Shown here piece after piece: positions 35,866 through 47,200 of a DNA stretch of 64,000 bases (position 1 is the stretch's first letter; each line of letters starts with the position of its first letter). The stretch comes from Corynebacterium bovis DSM 20582 = CIP 54.80. Its GTDB lineage: Bacteria > Actinomycetota > Actinomycetes > Mycobacteriales > Mycobacteriaceae. The stretch spans positions 248,001 through 312,000 of the forward strand of contig NZ_CP047187.1 of the NCBI RefSeq assembly GCF_030408615.1, in the 5' to 3' direction. Position numbers and translations under genes: made by a program. Below the pieces are notes generated by a model. The model was given only the letters and a program-made list of their open reading frames with translations, made no database searches and was not told the DNA's origin.

Positions 35866-35984
35866 CGTGGTGGACCTCCTCGGGATGTGGTCGGGGGTGG
35901 GGGCGTCGGGCATCGCGGGGAGTGACGCGCGGGGTCGTCCGTCCCCTTTCCACAAGTACCGTCACCAGACTAGCGTTAGCGGGT

Positions 35985-36812
35985 ATGAGCACCCGGGACC
36001 GCACGCGAGATCCGCTCTTCTCCGCAGGGGACGAGACCGAGGGCCCTGACGGCCCCGCCGCCACGCGGGACGACGGCGGCCGTGCCGCCGGGGACGACGA
36101 CGACCTCATCCGTGACGACGCCGACGACGACGGCGACGACGATGACTATGTCGACGGCGACGATGACGATGCCGACGACGACTACGACGACGGCGACGAT
36201 GATGACGACGCCGAGGATGACGAGGATGACGACTACGACGGTGATGACGCGGATGACGACGCCGCCGACGACGATGACGCCGACGCCGAGGATGACGACT
36301 ACGACGATGACGACGACGCCGGCGTGACCTTCGCCGCCGTCGCCGTCCGCCAGGACACCGCGTGGACCGTCCGGACCCTCCGCGACCGCGCGTTGCGCGG
36401 GCTCGACGACCTGCTCGCCGACCTCCGCAGCCTGCGGTCGGAAGGCTTCGTCCTCGGGTTCGTGTGCGTCGACGACGACTGGTGCGCGCTCGTCCGCCCC
36501 GTGCCCGGTGGGGTGCGGGTCCTGCTCAGCGACGCCACCGCCGCCCTCGACGACGACCTCGCCGCCGACATCCTCGACGAACTGGACGTCGACGTCCCGT
36601 CCGAGGAGGAGGCCGACGAGACCGACGAGCCGTGGCCGGAGGGGGAGTTCGACATGCTCGAGGACCTCGGCGTCGGCGAGCAGATCCTCTCGGTCATCTT
36701 CGACGACGAGGACCTCTACGCGTCCGACCAGCTCATCCGCGTCGCCGAGGAGCTCGGCCTGGGCGACGAGCTGAGCGACCTCGTCGACGGGTGCGACCCG
36801 GGCGATGCCTGA
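35985..36812 (+). CDS. tRNA adenosine deaminase-associated protein with Asp-rich domain
   Basis: A 275-residue protein. Residues 38-112 are almost entirely Asp/Glu with a few Tyr/Ala/Gly. The remainder (about 113-275: VTFAAVAVRQDTAWTVRTL ... DQLIRVAEELGLGDELSDLVDG) matches the actinobacterial family always found before tadA. Its role is unknown. TAGCGT ends 8 bases before the ATG (leaderless). The stop overlaps tadA by 8 bases. The size and purity of the acidic block are unusual; repeat slippage of GAC/GAT codons is likely. Confidence 0.87.
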   Translation: MSTRDRTRDPLFSAGDETEGPDGPAATRDDGGRAAGDDDDLIRDDADDDGDDDDYVDGDDDDADDDYDDGDDDDDAEDDEDDDYDGDDADDDAADDDDADAEDDDYDDDDDAGVTFAAVAVRQDTAWTVRTLRDRALRGLDDLLADLRSLRSEGFVLGFVCVDDDWCALVRPVPGGVRVLLSDATAALDDDLAADILDELDVDVPSEEEADETDEPWPEGEFDMLEDLGVGEQILSVIFDDEDLYASDQLIRVAEELGLGDELSDLVDGCDPGDA

Positions 36813-37356
36813 CAGGTCCGGCGGGCGGGGCGCCGACGGCCCGGCGGCCGGGCGCGAGGGCGGGCGCGTCATCGGCGCGGGGCTCCCCCGCGAGGCGTCG
36901 CTGGTGCGCGACGAAGAACGGATGCGCCGGGCGGTCCGGCTGGCGGCGTCGACACCCCCGGAGGATGTCCCCGTGGGGGCGGTTGTCTACGGCCCCGACG
37001 GGCGCGAACTCGCCGCCGCGACGAACCGGCGCGAGGCCGACGGCGACCCGACCGCCCACGCCGAGGTGCTCGCGCTGCGCGCGGCCGCGCGGGTGGTCGG
37101 TGACTCGTGGCGGCTGGAGGACTGCGCGCTGGTCGTGACGCTCGAGCCGTGCGCGATGTGCGCCGGGGCGGCCGTCGGGGCGCGCGTCGGCTCCGTGGTG
37201 TTCGGTGCGTGGGAGCCGCGGACCGGGGCGTGCGGGTCCGTCATGGACGTGCCCGGGGAGTCCGTGCTGCACCGGCCGGGGGTGCGCGGCGGCGTGCTGC
37301 GCGACGAGTGCGAGGCGCTGCTCGCGCGGTTCTTCGCCCGGGTGCGCGGCGGGTAG
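36805..37356 (+). CDS. tadA: tRNA(Arg) adenosine-34 deaminase / CDA-fold deaminase
   Basis: A 183-residue zinc deaminase converting A34 to inosine in tRNA-Arg(ACG), two genes for which lie 3-4 kb upstream. Zinc ligands are His85 (HAE, with catalytic Glu87), Cys116 and Cys119 (PCAMC). The C-terminal end ECEALLARFFARVR is typical. The first 30 residues are a Gly-rich extension; an internal start cannot be excluded. The ATG overlaps the upstream gene by 8 bases. Confidence 0.9.
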   Translation: MPDRSGGRGADGPAAGREGGRVIGAGLPREASLVRDEERMRRAVRLAASTPPEDVPVGAVVYGPDGRELAAATNRREADGDPTAHAEVLALRAAARVVGDSWRLEDCALVVTLEPCAMCAGAAVGARVGSVVFGAWEPRTGACGSVMDVPGESVLHRPGVRGGVLRDECEALLARFFARVRGG

Positions 37357-37400
37357 GGCGCGCGGCGCGGCACGGGGCGGTGCGCGGCGGGGAGGGCGCG

Positions 37401-37895
37401 CTACCCCTCCTTCAGCTTCCGGGACTCGACGGCGTAGTAGTTGGCCCGGTAGTAGAGCGTCTGTGCACTCCGGGCGCCTGCGACATCGGCCACGAACCCG
37501 ATGCTGACCCCGTTCCTGCGGAGTTCGACCACCGTCGCCCCGATCCGGAACATGATCCTCCTGATCTCCCTGTCGATCGACGCGACGGCGCGGAGGTGCC
37601 GGGTGAACTGGGTGAGGAGGGTGTCGTCGTCGACGCCCCGGAAGAGGTCGGGGTCGTAGTCGGTGGTGATGGAGCGGACGAGCCGGTCCCGCAGCGACTG
37701 CTCCCCGATGCTCGCGGAACGCCGGGCGACGTCACTCGCCGTGTGACCCCGTCGGGTCAGCTCCCGTGCCCGGGACCACGCCTCCTGCTGCAGAGCGGAG
37801 ACTTTCTGCCGGAGGGCGGCTTCGCTCGCGATGTCCTTTGCGAGCGACGCGACGAGCGCCTGCTCAAATGATCGAATGTTCGTCCTCGTGGCCAT
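37401..37895 (-). CDS. Hypothetical helical protein, no family recognised
   Basis: A 164-residue, charged, mainly helical protein without signal peptide or membrane segment (MATRTNIRSFEQALVASLAKD ...). The N-terminal half could form coiled coils (about 10-50). Third-position GC is somewhat lower than in neighbours. It stands alone between tadA and a divergent small gene and is absent from the conserved neighbourhood as I remember it, so it may be an acquired accessory gene. Confidence 0.65.
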   Translation of the reverse strand: MATRTNIRSFEQALVASLAKDIASEAALRQKVSALQQEAWSRARELTRRGHTASDVARRSASIGEQSLRDRLVRSITTDYDPDLFRGVDDDTLLTQFTRHLRAVASIDREIRRIMFRIGATVVELRRNGVSIGFVADVAGARSAQTLYYRANYYAVESRKLKEG

Positions 37896-38060
37896 GCTCC
37901 CGTCTCCGGCTGTTCACTGGGCTGCACAGGTGATGGTAAAACACCGGCCCGTGATCCGGTGACCGCCACACGCCGCCCGCGACGCCGGCACCCCCGGCGG
38001 GCTGCGGTGTCGGGTGGTGCAGCCGCGATGCGTGGGACAGCACCGTCGGCGAAATTCTTC

Positions 38061-38066
38061 TACCCT
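38061..38066 (+). promoter_or_regulatory. -10 box TACCCT for the 62-aa gene
   Basis: TACCCT lies 63 bases before ATG 38129. The 233-base divergent gap shows nothing else clear. Confidence 0.35.
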
Positions 38067-38128
38067 GGTCCGTGACCGCCCGGTGGACCGCCGGGCCACG
38101 TATTCACCACAGATCACTGGAGGACCTC

Positions 38129-38317
38129 ATGGGTTTCATGGACAAGGCGAAGGACGCCGTCACGGGCAACCGCGAGACGATCGAGCAGAAGGCCGGCGAG
38201 GCCATCGACTCGAAGCTCGACGGTGACAAGGCCGGTAAGGCGAAGGACGCGCTGAAGACCGGGCTGGACAAGCTCTCCGGTCAGGGTTCCGACGACGCCG
38301 CCAACGACGAGAACTGA
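38129..38317 (+). CDS. Small helical protein, Rv0909/MT0933 antitoxin-like or CsbD-like
   Basis: A 62-residue, very hydrophilic protein made of Lys/Asp/Ala amphipathic helix: MDKAKDAVTGNRETIEQKAGEAIDSKL and KAKDALKTGLDKLSGQ. Similar actinobacterial proteins are labelled MT0933-like antitoxins because Rv0909 is paired with a toxin. No toxin gene adjoins here, so an antitoxin role is doubtful; a general stress role is as likely. GGAGG at 38119-38123 supports the start. Confidence 0.75.
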   Translation: MGFMDKAKDAVTGNRETIEQKAGEAIDSKLDGDKAGKAKDALKTGLDKLSGQGSDDAANDEN

Positions 38318-38395
38318 CACCCCCGTCGGTGCGGTGCGCGCCGCCCGTCACCAGCGGTTTTGGGAGCGCGGCGGTGGTGTTATACGCTGTTTCGC

Positions 38396-38485
38396 GGTGG
38401 CGTGTCCGAGCGGCCGAAGGTACTCGCCTCGAAAGCGAGTGTCGTGTAACAACGACCGGGGGTTCAAATCCCTCCGCCACCGCCA
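38396..38485 (+). tRNA. tRNA-Ser (CGA)
   Basis: Type II tRNA: acceptor GGTGGCG/CGCCACC, anticodon arm CTCGCCTCGAAAGCGAG with CGA, a long variable arm, T loop GGTTCAAATCC, discriminator G, CCA encoded. It reads UCG. A hairpin follows. Confidence 0.95.
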
Positions 38486-38492
38486 GCATGTC

Positions 38493-38527
38493 GAGCCCCT
38501 TCCCGGATCACCGGGGAGGGGCTCTTC
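38493..38527 (+). terminator. Hairpin terminator after tRNA-Ser(CGA)
   Basis: GAGCCCCTTCCCGG and CCGGGGAGGGGCTC pair almost perfectly around ATCA, followed by a short TTCG. Confidence 0.75.
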
Positions 38528-38619
38528 GCATGTCACGGCCCGCCCGTGCCGGAGGGGAGGGGACGACGCCCCCACCCCGCGGCCCGGCGTGAGCGCCCCA
38601 CGTCGCCCACGCCCACCCG

Positions 38620-39897
38620 TCACCGCCCGGCGTAGTACCGCCCGAGGAACTCGTCGCGGTACTCCTCGAAACGCCCGTCCTCGATGGACTGCCGGATGCC
38701 CGCCACGAGGCGCACCATGAAGTGGATGTTGTGCATCGTGCACAGCGTCCCGGCGAGGTACTCCTTCGCCCGCAGGAGGTGGTGGATGTACGCCCGGGTG
38801 TAGTTGTCGCTGGTGTAACCGCCGACCTCCGCGTCGACGGGGGTGAAGTCCCGGCGGAACCGGGCGGCGCTGAGGTTCAGCCGCCCGTCGAGGGTGTACA
38901 CCCCGCCGCGCCGCCCGAGCCGCGTGGGAGCCACGCAGTCGAAGGTGTCGGCCCCGGCGGCGACGGCGGTGAACAGGTCGTCCGGTTCGGAGATGCCGAG
39001 GAGGTGGCGCGGCCGGTCGTCGGGCAGCTCCTCGGACACCCAGCTGACGATGGTGCCGAGGTTCTCCTTCTCGAGCGCCCCGCCGATGCCGAAGCCGCCG
39101 AAACCGCGTCGTCCCTCCTGCTCCGCTTCCCGTGAGAGGGCGACGAGCCCGCGGGCCGCCGCCCGCCGCAGGTCCTCGTACTGGGCGCCCTGGACGACCC
39201 CCCACAGCGACTGGAGGGGGCGGTGGGGTCGGGCGCGGGTGAGGCGGTCGTGTTCGGCGAGGCAGCGCCGGGCCCACCGGTGGGTCCGGTCGACGGACTG
39301 CTCCTGGTAGAGGCGGGTGTTCGCGAGGGTGGTCAGTTCGTCGAAGGCGAACATGATGTCCGCTCCGAGCTGGTGCTGGATCTGCATGGACACTTCGGGG
39401 GTGAACCGGTGGAGGGAGCCGTCGATGATGCTCTTGAAGTCCACGCCGTCCTCGTCGACGACGGCCATGCGCTTCTTCTGTTGGGCGATGATGTCCGCCT
39501 CGGCGAGCCCGGCGGTGTTCATCGCGAGGACCTTCTTGTACCCCACGCCGAGGCTCATGACCTGGAATCCGCCGGAGTCCGTGTACGTGGGCCCGTGCCA
39601 GTTCTCGAAGGCGGCGACGCCCCCGGCCTCGTCGACGATGTCGGGCCCGGGCTGGAGGTAGAGGTGGTACGCGTTGGAGAGGATCGCCTCGGCGCCCGTC
39701 GACCGGATCTGTTCTGGGGTGAGGGTCTTCACGGTCGCCTTCGTGGCGACGGGGATGAAGGCGGGGGTGCGGATGTCCCCGTGGGGGGTGTGGATCACGC
39801 CGGTGCGCCCCTGGGAGGGGGAGGTGTCGACGCTGTCCAGGCGGGTCCCCGCGACGAAGGACGTGTCGTGGTGGGACGGGGTGGGCTCGGCGCTCAT
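38620..39897 (-). CDS. tgt: tRNA-guanine transglycosylase (queuine insertion), zinc cysteines missing
   Basis: A 425-residue Tgt that exchanges G34 for queuine (or a precursor) in GUN-anticodon tRNAs. The substrate pocket [30 protein letters not shown] and the nucleophile region [14 protein letters not shown] are intact. Where bacterial Tgt has the zinc motif Cys-X-Cys-X2-Cys, this one reads Val358-Gly-Gly360-Tyr-Thr-Ser363, so all three cysteines are gone, though His389 (TMHNIHF) stays. TAGGAT ends 8 bases before the ATG (leaderless). It is divergent from gluQ, which acts on queuosine in tRNA-Asp. Confidence 0.93.
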   Translation of the reverse strand: MSAEPTPSHHDTSFVAGTRLDSVDTSPSQGRTGVIHTPHGDIRTPAFIPVATKATVKTLTPEQIRSTGAEAILSNAYHLYLQPGPDIVDEAGGVAAFENWHGPTYTDSGGFQVMSLGVGYKKVLAMNTAGLAEADIIAQQKKRMAVVDEDGVDFKSIIDGSLHRFTPEVSMQIQHQLGADIMFAFDELTTLANTRLYQEQSVDRTHRWARRCLAEHDRLTRARPHRPLQSLWGVVQGAQYEDLRRAAARGLVALSREAEQEGRRGFGGFGIGGALEKENLGTIVSWVSEELPDDRPRHLLGISEPDDLFTAVAAGADTFDCVAPTRLGRRGGVYTLDGRLNLSAARFRRDFTPVDAEVGGYTSDNYTRAYIHHLLRAKEYLAGTLCTMHNIHFMVRLVAGIRQSIEDGRFEEYRDEFLGRYYAGR

Positions 39898-39905
39898 GGT
39901 GTCCG

Positions 39906-39937
39906 ATCCTAGGTGCTGTGACCGGCCCCGTTACCAT
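39906..39937. promoter_or_regulatory. Compact divergent tgt/gluQ promoters
   Basis: The minus -10 TAGGAT (39911-39906) serves tgt; the plus -10 TACCAT (39932-39937) ends 7 bases before gluQ ATG 39945. With only 47 bases between the two ATGs, the -35 of each promoter overlaps the -10 of the other. Confidence 0.5.
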
Positions 39938-39944
39938 CGTGGTG

Positions 39945-40964
39945 ATGATCGGTCCCGAGTCCTCCGCCGCGCCCCCGCCGCCGGGTGCCGGGCGTTTCGC
40001 GCCCAGCCCGAGCGGCGACCTGCACCTGGGGAATCTCCGCACGGCGGCGTTGGCGTGGTTGTGGGCGCGGTCGTCGGGGCGGCCGTTCGTGCTGCGGGTC
40101 GATGACGTGGATGCGGAGCGGTCCTCGGCCGCGGCGGCGGACCGGCAGCTCGGTGATCTCGCGGCGCTGGGGGTGACGGGGGACGGGCCGGTGGCCCGGC
40201 AGAGCGCGACGCTGGACCGGTACGCCGCCGCGGTGGACTCGCTGGCGCGCCGGGGGCTGGTGTACGAGTGCTACTGCTCCCGCCGCGACATCCGGGAGGC
40301 GTCGCGGGCGCCGCACGCGGTGCCGGGGCGGTACCCGGGGACGTGCCGGGACCTCGGGGAGGGGGAGCGGGAGCGGCGGCGGGCGGAGCTCGCGGCGGCG
40401 GGGCGGGTGCCGGCGTTGCGGTTGCGGGCGGACTGTGACCGGTGGTCGGTGCGGGAGGGGTTCGCGACGGCGGACGAGGAGGGGCGGCCGGTGGTCGACG
40501 GGGTGTACCGGGGGCCGGTCGACGACATGGTCGTGCGCCGGGGCGGCGCGGCGGCGCAGGTCACGGGCCGGGAGTACGCCTACAACCTCGCCGTGGTCGT
40601 CGACGACGCGCTCGCGGGGGTCGGGCAGGTCGTCCGCGGCCGGGACCTGTTGTCCTCCGCGCCGCGGCAGGCGTACCTGGCGCACCTGCTGGGGCTGCCG
40701 GAGGTGGGGTACGTCCACGTGCCCCTGGTGCTGGGGCCGACGGGGCGCCGGTTGGCGAAGCGTGACGGGGCGGTGACCCTGCGGGAGATGCCGGGGCGTG
40801 ATGTGGGGGAGCAGGCGCGTGAGGTGCTGCGGTGGGTGGTCTCGACGCTGCGTCTCGGCGAGGCGGCGGAGGGGGTGACCCGGCTGGAGGAGCTGGTGCC
40901 CGTGTTCGGGCCGGGGTGTGTGCCGCCGGAGGATGTCGTGTGGCGGGGGTCGGCCGCGCGCTGA
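39945..40964 (+). CDS. gluQ: Glutamyl-Q tRNA(Asp) synthetase
   Basis: A 339-residue truncated GluRS-like enzyme that attaches glutamate to queuosine-34 of tRNA-Asp. The ATP motif is GDLHLGN, the KMSKS-like loop [12 protein letters not shown], and the zinc knuckle CYC ... Y ... C (ECYCSRRD to YPGTCR) is intact. It lacks an anticodon-binding domain, as expected. ATG 39945 is preferred to the GTG at 39918 because TACCAT ends 7 bases before it. Pairing with tgt implies that queuosine occurs in this organism, probably by salvage. Confidence 0.92.
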   Translation: MIGPESSAAPPPPGAGRFAPSPSGDLHLGNLRTAALAWLWARSSGRPFVLRVDDVDAERSSAAAADRQLGDLAALGVTGDGPVARQSATLDRYAAAVDSLARRGLVYECYCSRRDIREASRAPHAVPGRYPGTCRDLGEGERERRRAELAAAGRVPALRLRADCDRWSVREGFATADEEGRPVVDGVYRGPVDDMVVRRGGAAAQVTGREYAYNLAVVVDDALAGVGQVVRGRDLLSSAPRQAYLAHLLGLPEVGYVHVPLVLGPTGRRLAKRDGAVTLREMPGRDVGEQAREVLRWVVSTLRLGEAAEGVTRLEELVPVFGPGCVPPEDVVWRGSAAR

Positions 40965-41095
40965 CGGGGGCGGTGGGGACCGGGCGGGTCTGACAGTGTC
41001 CCGCGGCGGGTGGCGGGGGCGGACGTCGTCCCAGGACAGCGGGAAATCCGCGGAAAAACATACTCTCAGTGTCCTTTTATCGCATTCACGGCATT

Positions 41096-41130
41096 CCGTT
41101 TGCATGTTCACCGCAGACGCATATATTTAC
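41096..41130 (+). promoter_or_regulatory. Upstream element shared by both giant adhesin genes (copy 1)
   Basis: CCGTTTGCAT at 41096-41105 and ATATTTAC at 41123-41130, with starts 27 bases apart, 83 bases from the ATG. The identical two words with identical spacing occur before the second adhesin. The rest of the 248-base gap after gluQ becomes AT-richer towards this element. Confidence 0.6.
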
Positions 41131-41212
41131 CGTCGGAGCCCTGCTTCACGACTGCGGCACCGGGCTGTGGCGTGGGCCAGGGAGCGACACCACTGAAAGA
41201 AGGTTGAACACC

Positions 41213-44200
41213 ATGTCGTGGACTGCACACCGCAGGCGACGGGATGAGGCGGGCCCGCCGGGTCGCACACCCCGGCGACGGGCCTGGAGGTCCGTCATCG
41301 CCACGGGGTTCGCTGCGGCCCTCACGGTCGGCGGCACCATGCCGGCCAACGCTGAGGTCCCCCGCACCCCGGACACCACCATTCTCGCCGCCGACGCGGC
41401 AGCGGCCCCGACGGACGCGGGGGCGGCCCCGGGCGGGGTAGCGTACGCGGACGACCCCGGCCAGAGCGCGGCCCCGGGGACGGCGCGCATCCGGATCACG
41501 GCCCGCGCGTTCACGGACAACCCGTGGGCGGCGCAGGCGCAGGACATCGCCGCACAGTCGCCGGACGCACGGTACAGCCAGGGCATCACCTTTGAACTGT
41601 GGTCGGCGATCGAGGACCGCCGGGACATCTGGCTCCCGACGAACGACTACCCGCAGGGGGAGCTCCCCAGCTATCCCCGTAACCCCAACAGGCTGGCCCT
41701 CGACGCCATCGAGAACGCCGGTCCGCAGCAGAGGATCGACGCGGACTGGGCGCGCTGCACGACCGACGCGGACGGGCGGTGCGACATCGTCGTGCCGCGG
41801 GACGGCCTCAACAAGCGGTACTTCGTCAGGCAGATCAGCGACGCGCCGGGTGCCTTCCACACGGATGACCTCACCTGGGCGACGTCGAACCAGCGTGTCC
41901 GCGTGAGCCTGCCCGGTCTCACCGGCAAACTCCAGCCGGGTCGCGTGTACACGTCGCCGGCGCCGAGGACGTATCTCGCCCAGGTACCGACCGCCCGGCG
42001 TGACGCCCGTGGGTCCTTCGGCGCCGCGGCGCAGTCGATCGTGAACCCGCCGTTGGACACGACGCAGGTCTGTGAGCAGCCGGCATCGGGGCCGACGATC
42101 GCCCTCGTCCTCGACACCACCGGGTCGATCTCTCTGTCGCGAGCCGAGGGAACCCTCCGCGACGCGGTGTACGGTCCGGGCGGATTCCTCGAGAACCTCA
42201 AGGGGACGGGGGTGAAGATCGCCTCCTTCAGCTTCGCGACCGTCTCCCCGGGCAGCGAGCGGGAGAACGACCCCGAGCCGTTGAACATCGACACGGACTA
42301 CGACACGATCGTCGCCCGTATTCGTGACCGCCAGCTCAACAGGATCGAAGGGCTGACGAACTGGGAGGACGGCCTCCGGGCCGTCGACGAGAACAACGCC
42401 AAGTACAAGTACGACGAAGTGATCTTCGTGACCGACGGTGACCCGAACCGGTGGAGCAACAACCCGAAGGTTGACGTCGGCACCGACGGCTCCGTCCGTG
42501 GTGTCGAGGCGGCCGTCTACCGGGCGAACCGTATCAAGGAGGCGGGCACCCGGATCGTCACGATCGGCGCCGGGTTCGCCGAGACGGACACGACCTGGGA
42601 CGGGGAGGGCAACCTCAAGGCGATCAGCGGGGCCGTCAACGGGGCGGACTACTTCGCGACGAAGTGGACGGACCTGGCGCAGACCCTGCGGGCGCTGGCC
42701 GGTCAGTTCCAGTGCCCCACGCCGATCAGCGTGAAGAAGACCATCGTCGACGGGACGGGGGCCGAGCTCCCGGACCAGAGCGCGGCGAACGACTGGGCCG
42801 TGGACGTCCGGGTCGACAACCTCGCCGGCTTCGTGGACAACGGCCGGGGGAAGAACCCGTCAAAGTTCCCGCTCGCGACCCTCACCCCGAACGCGGACGC
42901 CACCGACGACAGCGACGTCGACACCTCCGCGGCGGTGATCCGCGACAGCGGCCGCACGGCCGGGGACACCCACACCGCCCGCTGGGCGCTGTCGTTCAAC
43001 GCCGGCCAGAAGGAGAACGCCCACGGTGACGTGACCCTCTCCGAGAAGACCGACTCGAAGCCGGGCTACCGGTTCGTCCCGGGCCGGACGGTCGACGGGA
43101 AGACGGTCGGCTCCCACTACCGGATCTTCGACAGGTCCACGGGGAAGACCGTGGGCCGGGACGTCCTCATCACGTCGCCGACGCAGACGATCCCGAACGT
43201 CACCTGGGGCCAGGGGGTGGAGGCCGTGTTCGCCAACACCCCTGAGCCGAAGATCAGCGTCGCCAAGACCGCGAAGACGAACGAGGTCACCGTCGGCACC
43301 GACGGGACCTTCACCGCCGAGTACACGGTGACCGTGACGAACACCGCCGACCACACCGCGGTGGCCGAGCCGGTCGGGGACCGTCCGCAGCTGCCCGAGG
43401 GGTGGACGGTCCGGAGCGTCAGCGTCGACGGCGAGGAGCGCACCGCCGGCGGTGACGGCACCTACCCCGTCGCCCGTGACCTCGTGCTCGACGGCCACGC
43501 GACGAAGGAGTACACCGTGGCCGTCACGGGCCTCGCCCCGAAGGAGTTCACCGACGGCCGGACCCCGGAGCAGTGCTCCGCGGAGAACCCGCAGGGCGGC
43601 GTGCGCAACACCGTCACCATGGGCGGGGACACCGACGGCGACGGCAACAACGCCGCGTGCGTCACCGTGATCCCGCCCGCGCCGGGCAGGCCGACGGTGA
43701 CGAAGACGTTGGACTCCGTGAACCGGAAGGACGACGGCACCGCGACCGCGACCTACACCGTGACCGTGACCGGGGACGCCCAGCGCCCGTCGTGGTACAC
43801 GCTCGCCGACCGCCCGTCGTTCGCGCCGAACGTCACGATCGACGGCTGGACCGTCACCGCGGGTGCAGGGACGCCGGAGGTCACGCCCGCGATCAACGGG
43901 CCGTACACGGATCCCGGCACGATCGTCGGCACCGACGCGAAGATCGACGCGGGGGCGACCCACACCTACACCGTCGAGTTCCGGCTCAGCGGGCTGAAGG
44001 ATGTCCCCACGGCGAACGTCGTGTGTACCCCGGGCGAGGACGCCCCCGGCCACGGCCTGTTCAACGAGGCGACCCTCACCGCAGGAACGAAGGAGCAGAC
44101 CGCCGACGCCTGTGGTCCGGTGCCCGCCATCCCGGGTGCCCTGAAGATCGTCAAGAAGATCAAGGGGAATGACGCCAACGACGCTCCGGGTGTCGAGGTT

Positions 44201-47200
44201 GCTCCGGGTGAGGACATGCCTGTCACCTACGAGGTGACGAACACGGGCGAGCTGCCGGTCTTCGACGTCACCGTGACCGACAAGATCACCACCGAGGGTG
44301 ACAAGGTTGTCGACGGCATCACCGTGTCTGACGAGGAGAGGCCGAAGGCCGAGAAGCTCAACCGGGGGGAGACCGTCACGTTCACCGCGACGATCAAGGC
44401 CCCGGCGACGGGTGGGACCCTGCACACGGATCTCGCCCAGGCCCACGGCCGGCCGGCCGACCCGAACGACCCGACGACCGTCGACGAGAACGTGACCGAT
44501 CACACCGTGAACTCGAACGAGGATCCGGCGAATGCGACGACCTCGGCGCATGACGGGCTGACGATCGTCAAGAAGATCAACGGTGACAACGCCAACGACG
44601 CTCCTGGTGCGTCGGTTGACCCGGGTGCGGACATGAATGTCACCTATGAGGTGACGAACACGGGTAACCGCCCGGTGTTCAACGTGACCGTGGCCGACAA
44701 GATCACCACTGAGGGCGACAAGGCCGTCGAGGGCATCACCGCGTCTGATCCGGAGAAGGCCAAGCGCCTGAACCCGAAAGAGACGGTGACGTTCACCGCG
44801 ACGATCAAGGCGCCGGCCACCGGTGGGACCCTGCACACGGATCTGGCGCAGGCTCATGGTGTGCCGCCGAAGCCGGGTACGCCGAATGAGCCGGGTGATC
44901 CGAACGATCCGAAGAGCCCGCCGGTGAACTCGAACGAGGATCCGGCGAATGCGACGACGAAGCCCAAGGATGGGCTGACGATCGTCAAGAAGATCAAGGG
45001 CAATGACGCCAACGACGCTCCTGGTGTTGAGGTTGAGCCGGGTGAGGACATGCCTGTCACCTATGAGGTGACGAACACGGGTAACCGTCCGGTGTTCAAC
45101 GTCAATGTCACGGACAAGATCACCACTGAGGGTGACAAGGCCGTGACGAACATCACCGCGGATGATCGGGCGAAGGCTGCGAAGCTCGACCCGGGCCAGA
45201 CCGTGACGTTCAGCGCGACGATCAAGGCCCCGGCCACCGGTGGGACCCAGCACACGGACCTGGCGCAGGCTCATGGTGTGCCGCCGAAGCCGGGTAAGCC
45301 GAATGAGCCGGGTGATCCGAATGATCCGAAGAGCCCGCCGGTGAACTCGAATGAGGATCCGGGTAATGCGACGACGAAGCCCAAGGATGGGCTGACGATC
45401 GTCAAGAAGATCAAGGGGAATGACGCCAACGACGCTCCTGGTGTTGAGGTTGAGCCGGGTGAGGACATGCCTGTCACCTATGAGGTGACGAACACGGGTA
45501 ACCGTCCGGTGTTCAACGTCAATGTCACGGACAAGATCACCACTGAGGGTGACAAGGCCGTGACGAACATCACCGCGGATGATCGGGCGAAGGCTGCGAA
45601 GCTCGACCCGGGCCAGACGGTGACGTTCACCGCGAAGGTCAAGGCGCCGGCCACCGGTGGGACCCTGCACACGGATCTGGCGCAGGCTCATGGTGTGCCG
45701 CCGAAGCCGGGTAAGCCGAATGAGCCGGGTGATCCGAACGATCCGCAGACTCCGCCGGTGAACTCGAATGAGGATCCGGCGAATGCGACGACGAACCCCA
45801 AGGATGGGCTGACGATCGTCAAGAAGATCAACGGCAATGACGCCAACGACGCTCCTGGTGTGGAGGTTAACCCGGGTGAGGACATGCCTGTCACCTATGA
45901 GGTGACGAGCACGGGTAACCGTCCGGTGTTCAACGTCAATGTCACGGACAAGATCACCACTGAGGGTGACAAGGCCGTGACGAACATCACCGCGGATGAT
46001 CGGGCGAAGGCTGCGAAGCTGAACCCGAAGGAGACGGTGACGTTCAGTGCGACGGTCAAGGCGCCGGCCACGGGTGGGACGCTGCACACGGATCTGGCGC
46101 AGGCTCATGGTGTGCCGCCGAAGCCGGGGAAGCCGAATGAGCCAGATGATCCGAAGGATCCGCAGACCCCGCCGGTGAACTCGAATGAGGATCCGGCGAA
46201 TGCGACGACGAACCCCAAGGATGGGCTGACGATCGTCAAGAAGATCAACGGCAATGACGCCAACGACGCTCCTGGTGTGGAGGTTAACCCGGGTGCGGAC
46301 ATGAATGTCACCTATGAGGTGACGAACACGGGTAACCGTCCGGTGTTCAACGTGACCGTGGCCGACAAGATCACCACTGAGGGTGACAAGGCTGTGACGG
46401 ACATCAAGCCGTCTGATGCGGCGAAGGCTGCGAAGCTGAACCCGAAGGAGACGGTGACGTTCACCGCGACGATCAAGGCGCCGGCCACCGGTGGGACGCT
46501 GCACACGGATAAGGCGACCGCTCATGGTGTGCCGCCGAAGCCGGGGAAGCCGAATGAGCCAGATGATCCGAAGGATCCGCAGACCCCGCCGGTGAACTCG
46601 AATGAGGATCCGGCGAATGCGACGACGAACCCCAAGGATGGGCTGACGATCGTCAAGAAGATCAACGGCAATGACGCCAACGACGCTCCTGGTGTGACCG
46701 TGGAGCCGGGTGCGGACATGAATGTCACCTATGAGGTGACGAACACGGGTAACCGTCCGGTGTTCAACGTCAATGTCACGGACAAGATCACCACTGAGGG
46801 CGACAAGGCCGTGACGAACATCACCGCGGATGATCGGGCGAAGGCTGCGAAGCTGAACCCGAAGGAGACGGTGACGTTCACCGCGACGATCAAGGCGCCG
46901 GCCACGGGTGGGACGCTGCACACGGATAAGGCGACCGCTCATGGTGTGCCGCCGAAGCCGGGGAAGCCGAATGAGCCGGGTGATCCGAACGATCCGCAGA
47001 CTCCGCCGGTGAACTCGAACGAGGACCCGGCGAATGCGACGACGAAGACGCCTGCCGAGACGTCGTCCTCGACCCCGCCGGCTCCGCCGGCGGTCACGAG
47101 CACGACGGAGCCGCCTACCTCGTCCACCGAGCCGGCCCCGTCGACCTCGTCGACCGAGCCGCGTCCGACGACCACGGAGCCGACGACCTCGACGACCGAG

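Noticed and set aside
38129..38317. A toxin-antitoxin pair with the 62-residue antitoxin-like protein
   Set aside because: The next features are a tRNA and a divergent unrelated gene; no toxin-like frame adjoins.
39918..39944. Upstream GTG start for gluQ
   Set aside because: It lies upstream of the TACCAT -10 box that fits a leaderless start at 39945, and the extra nine residues are not family-like.
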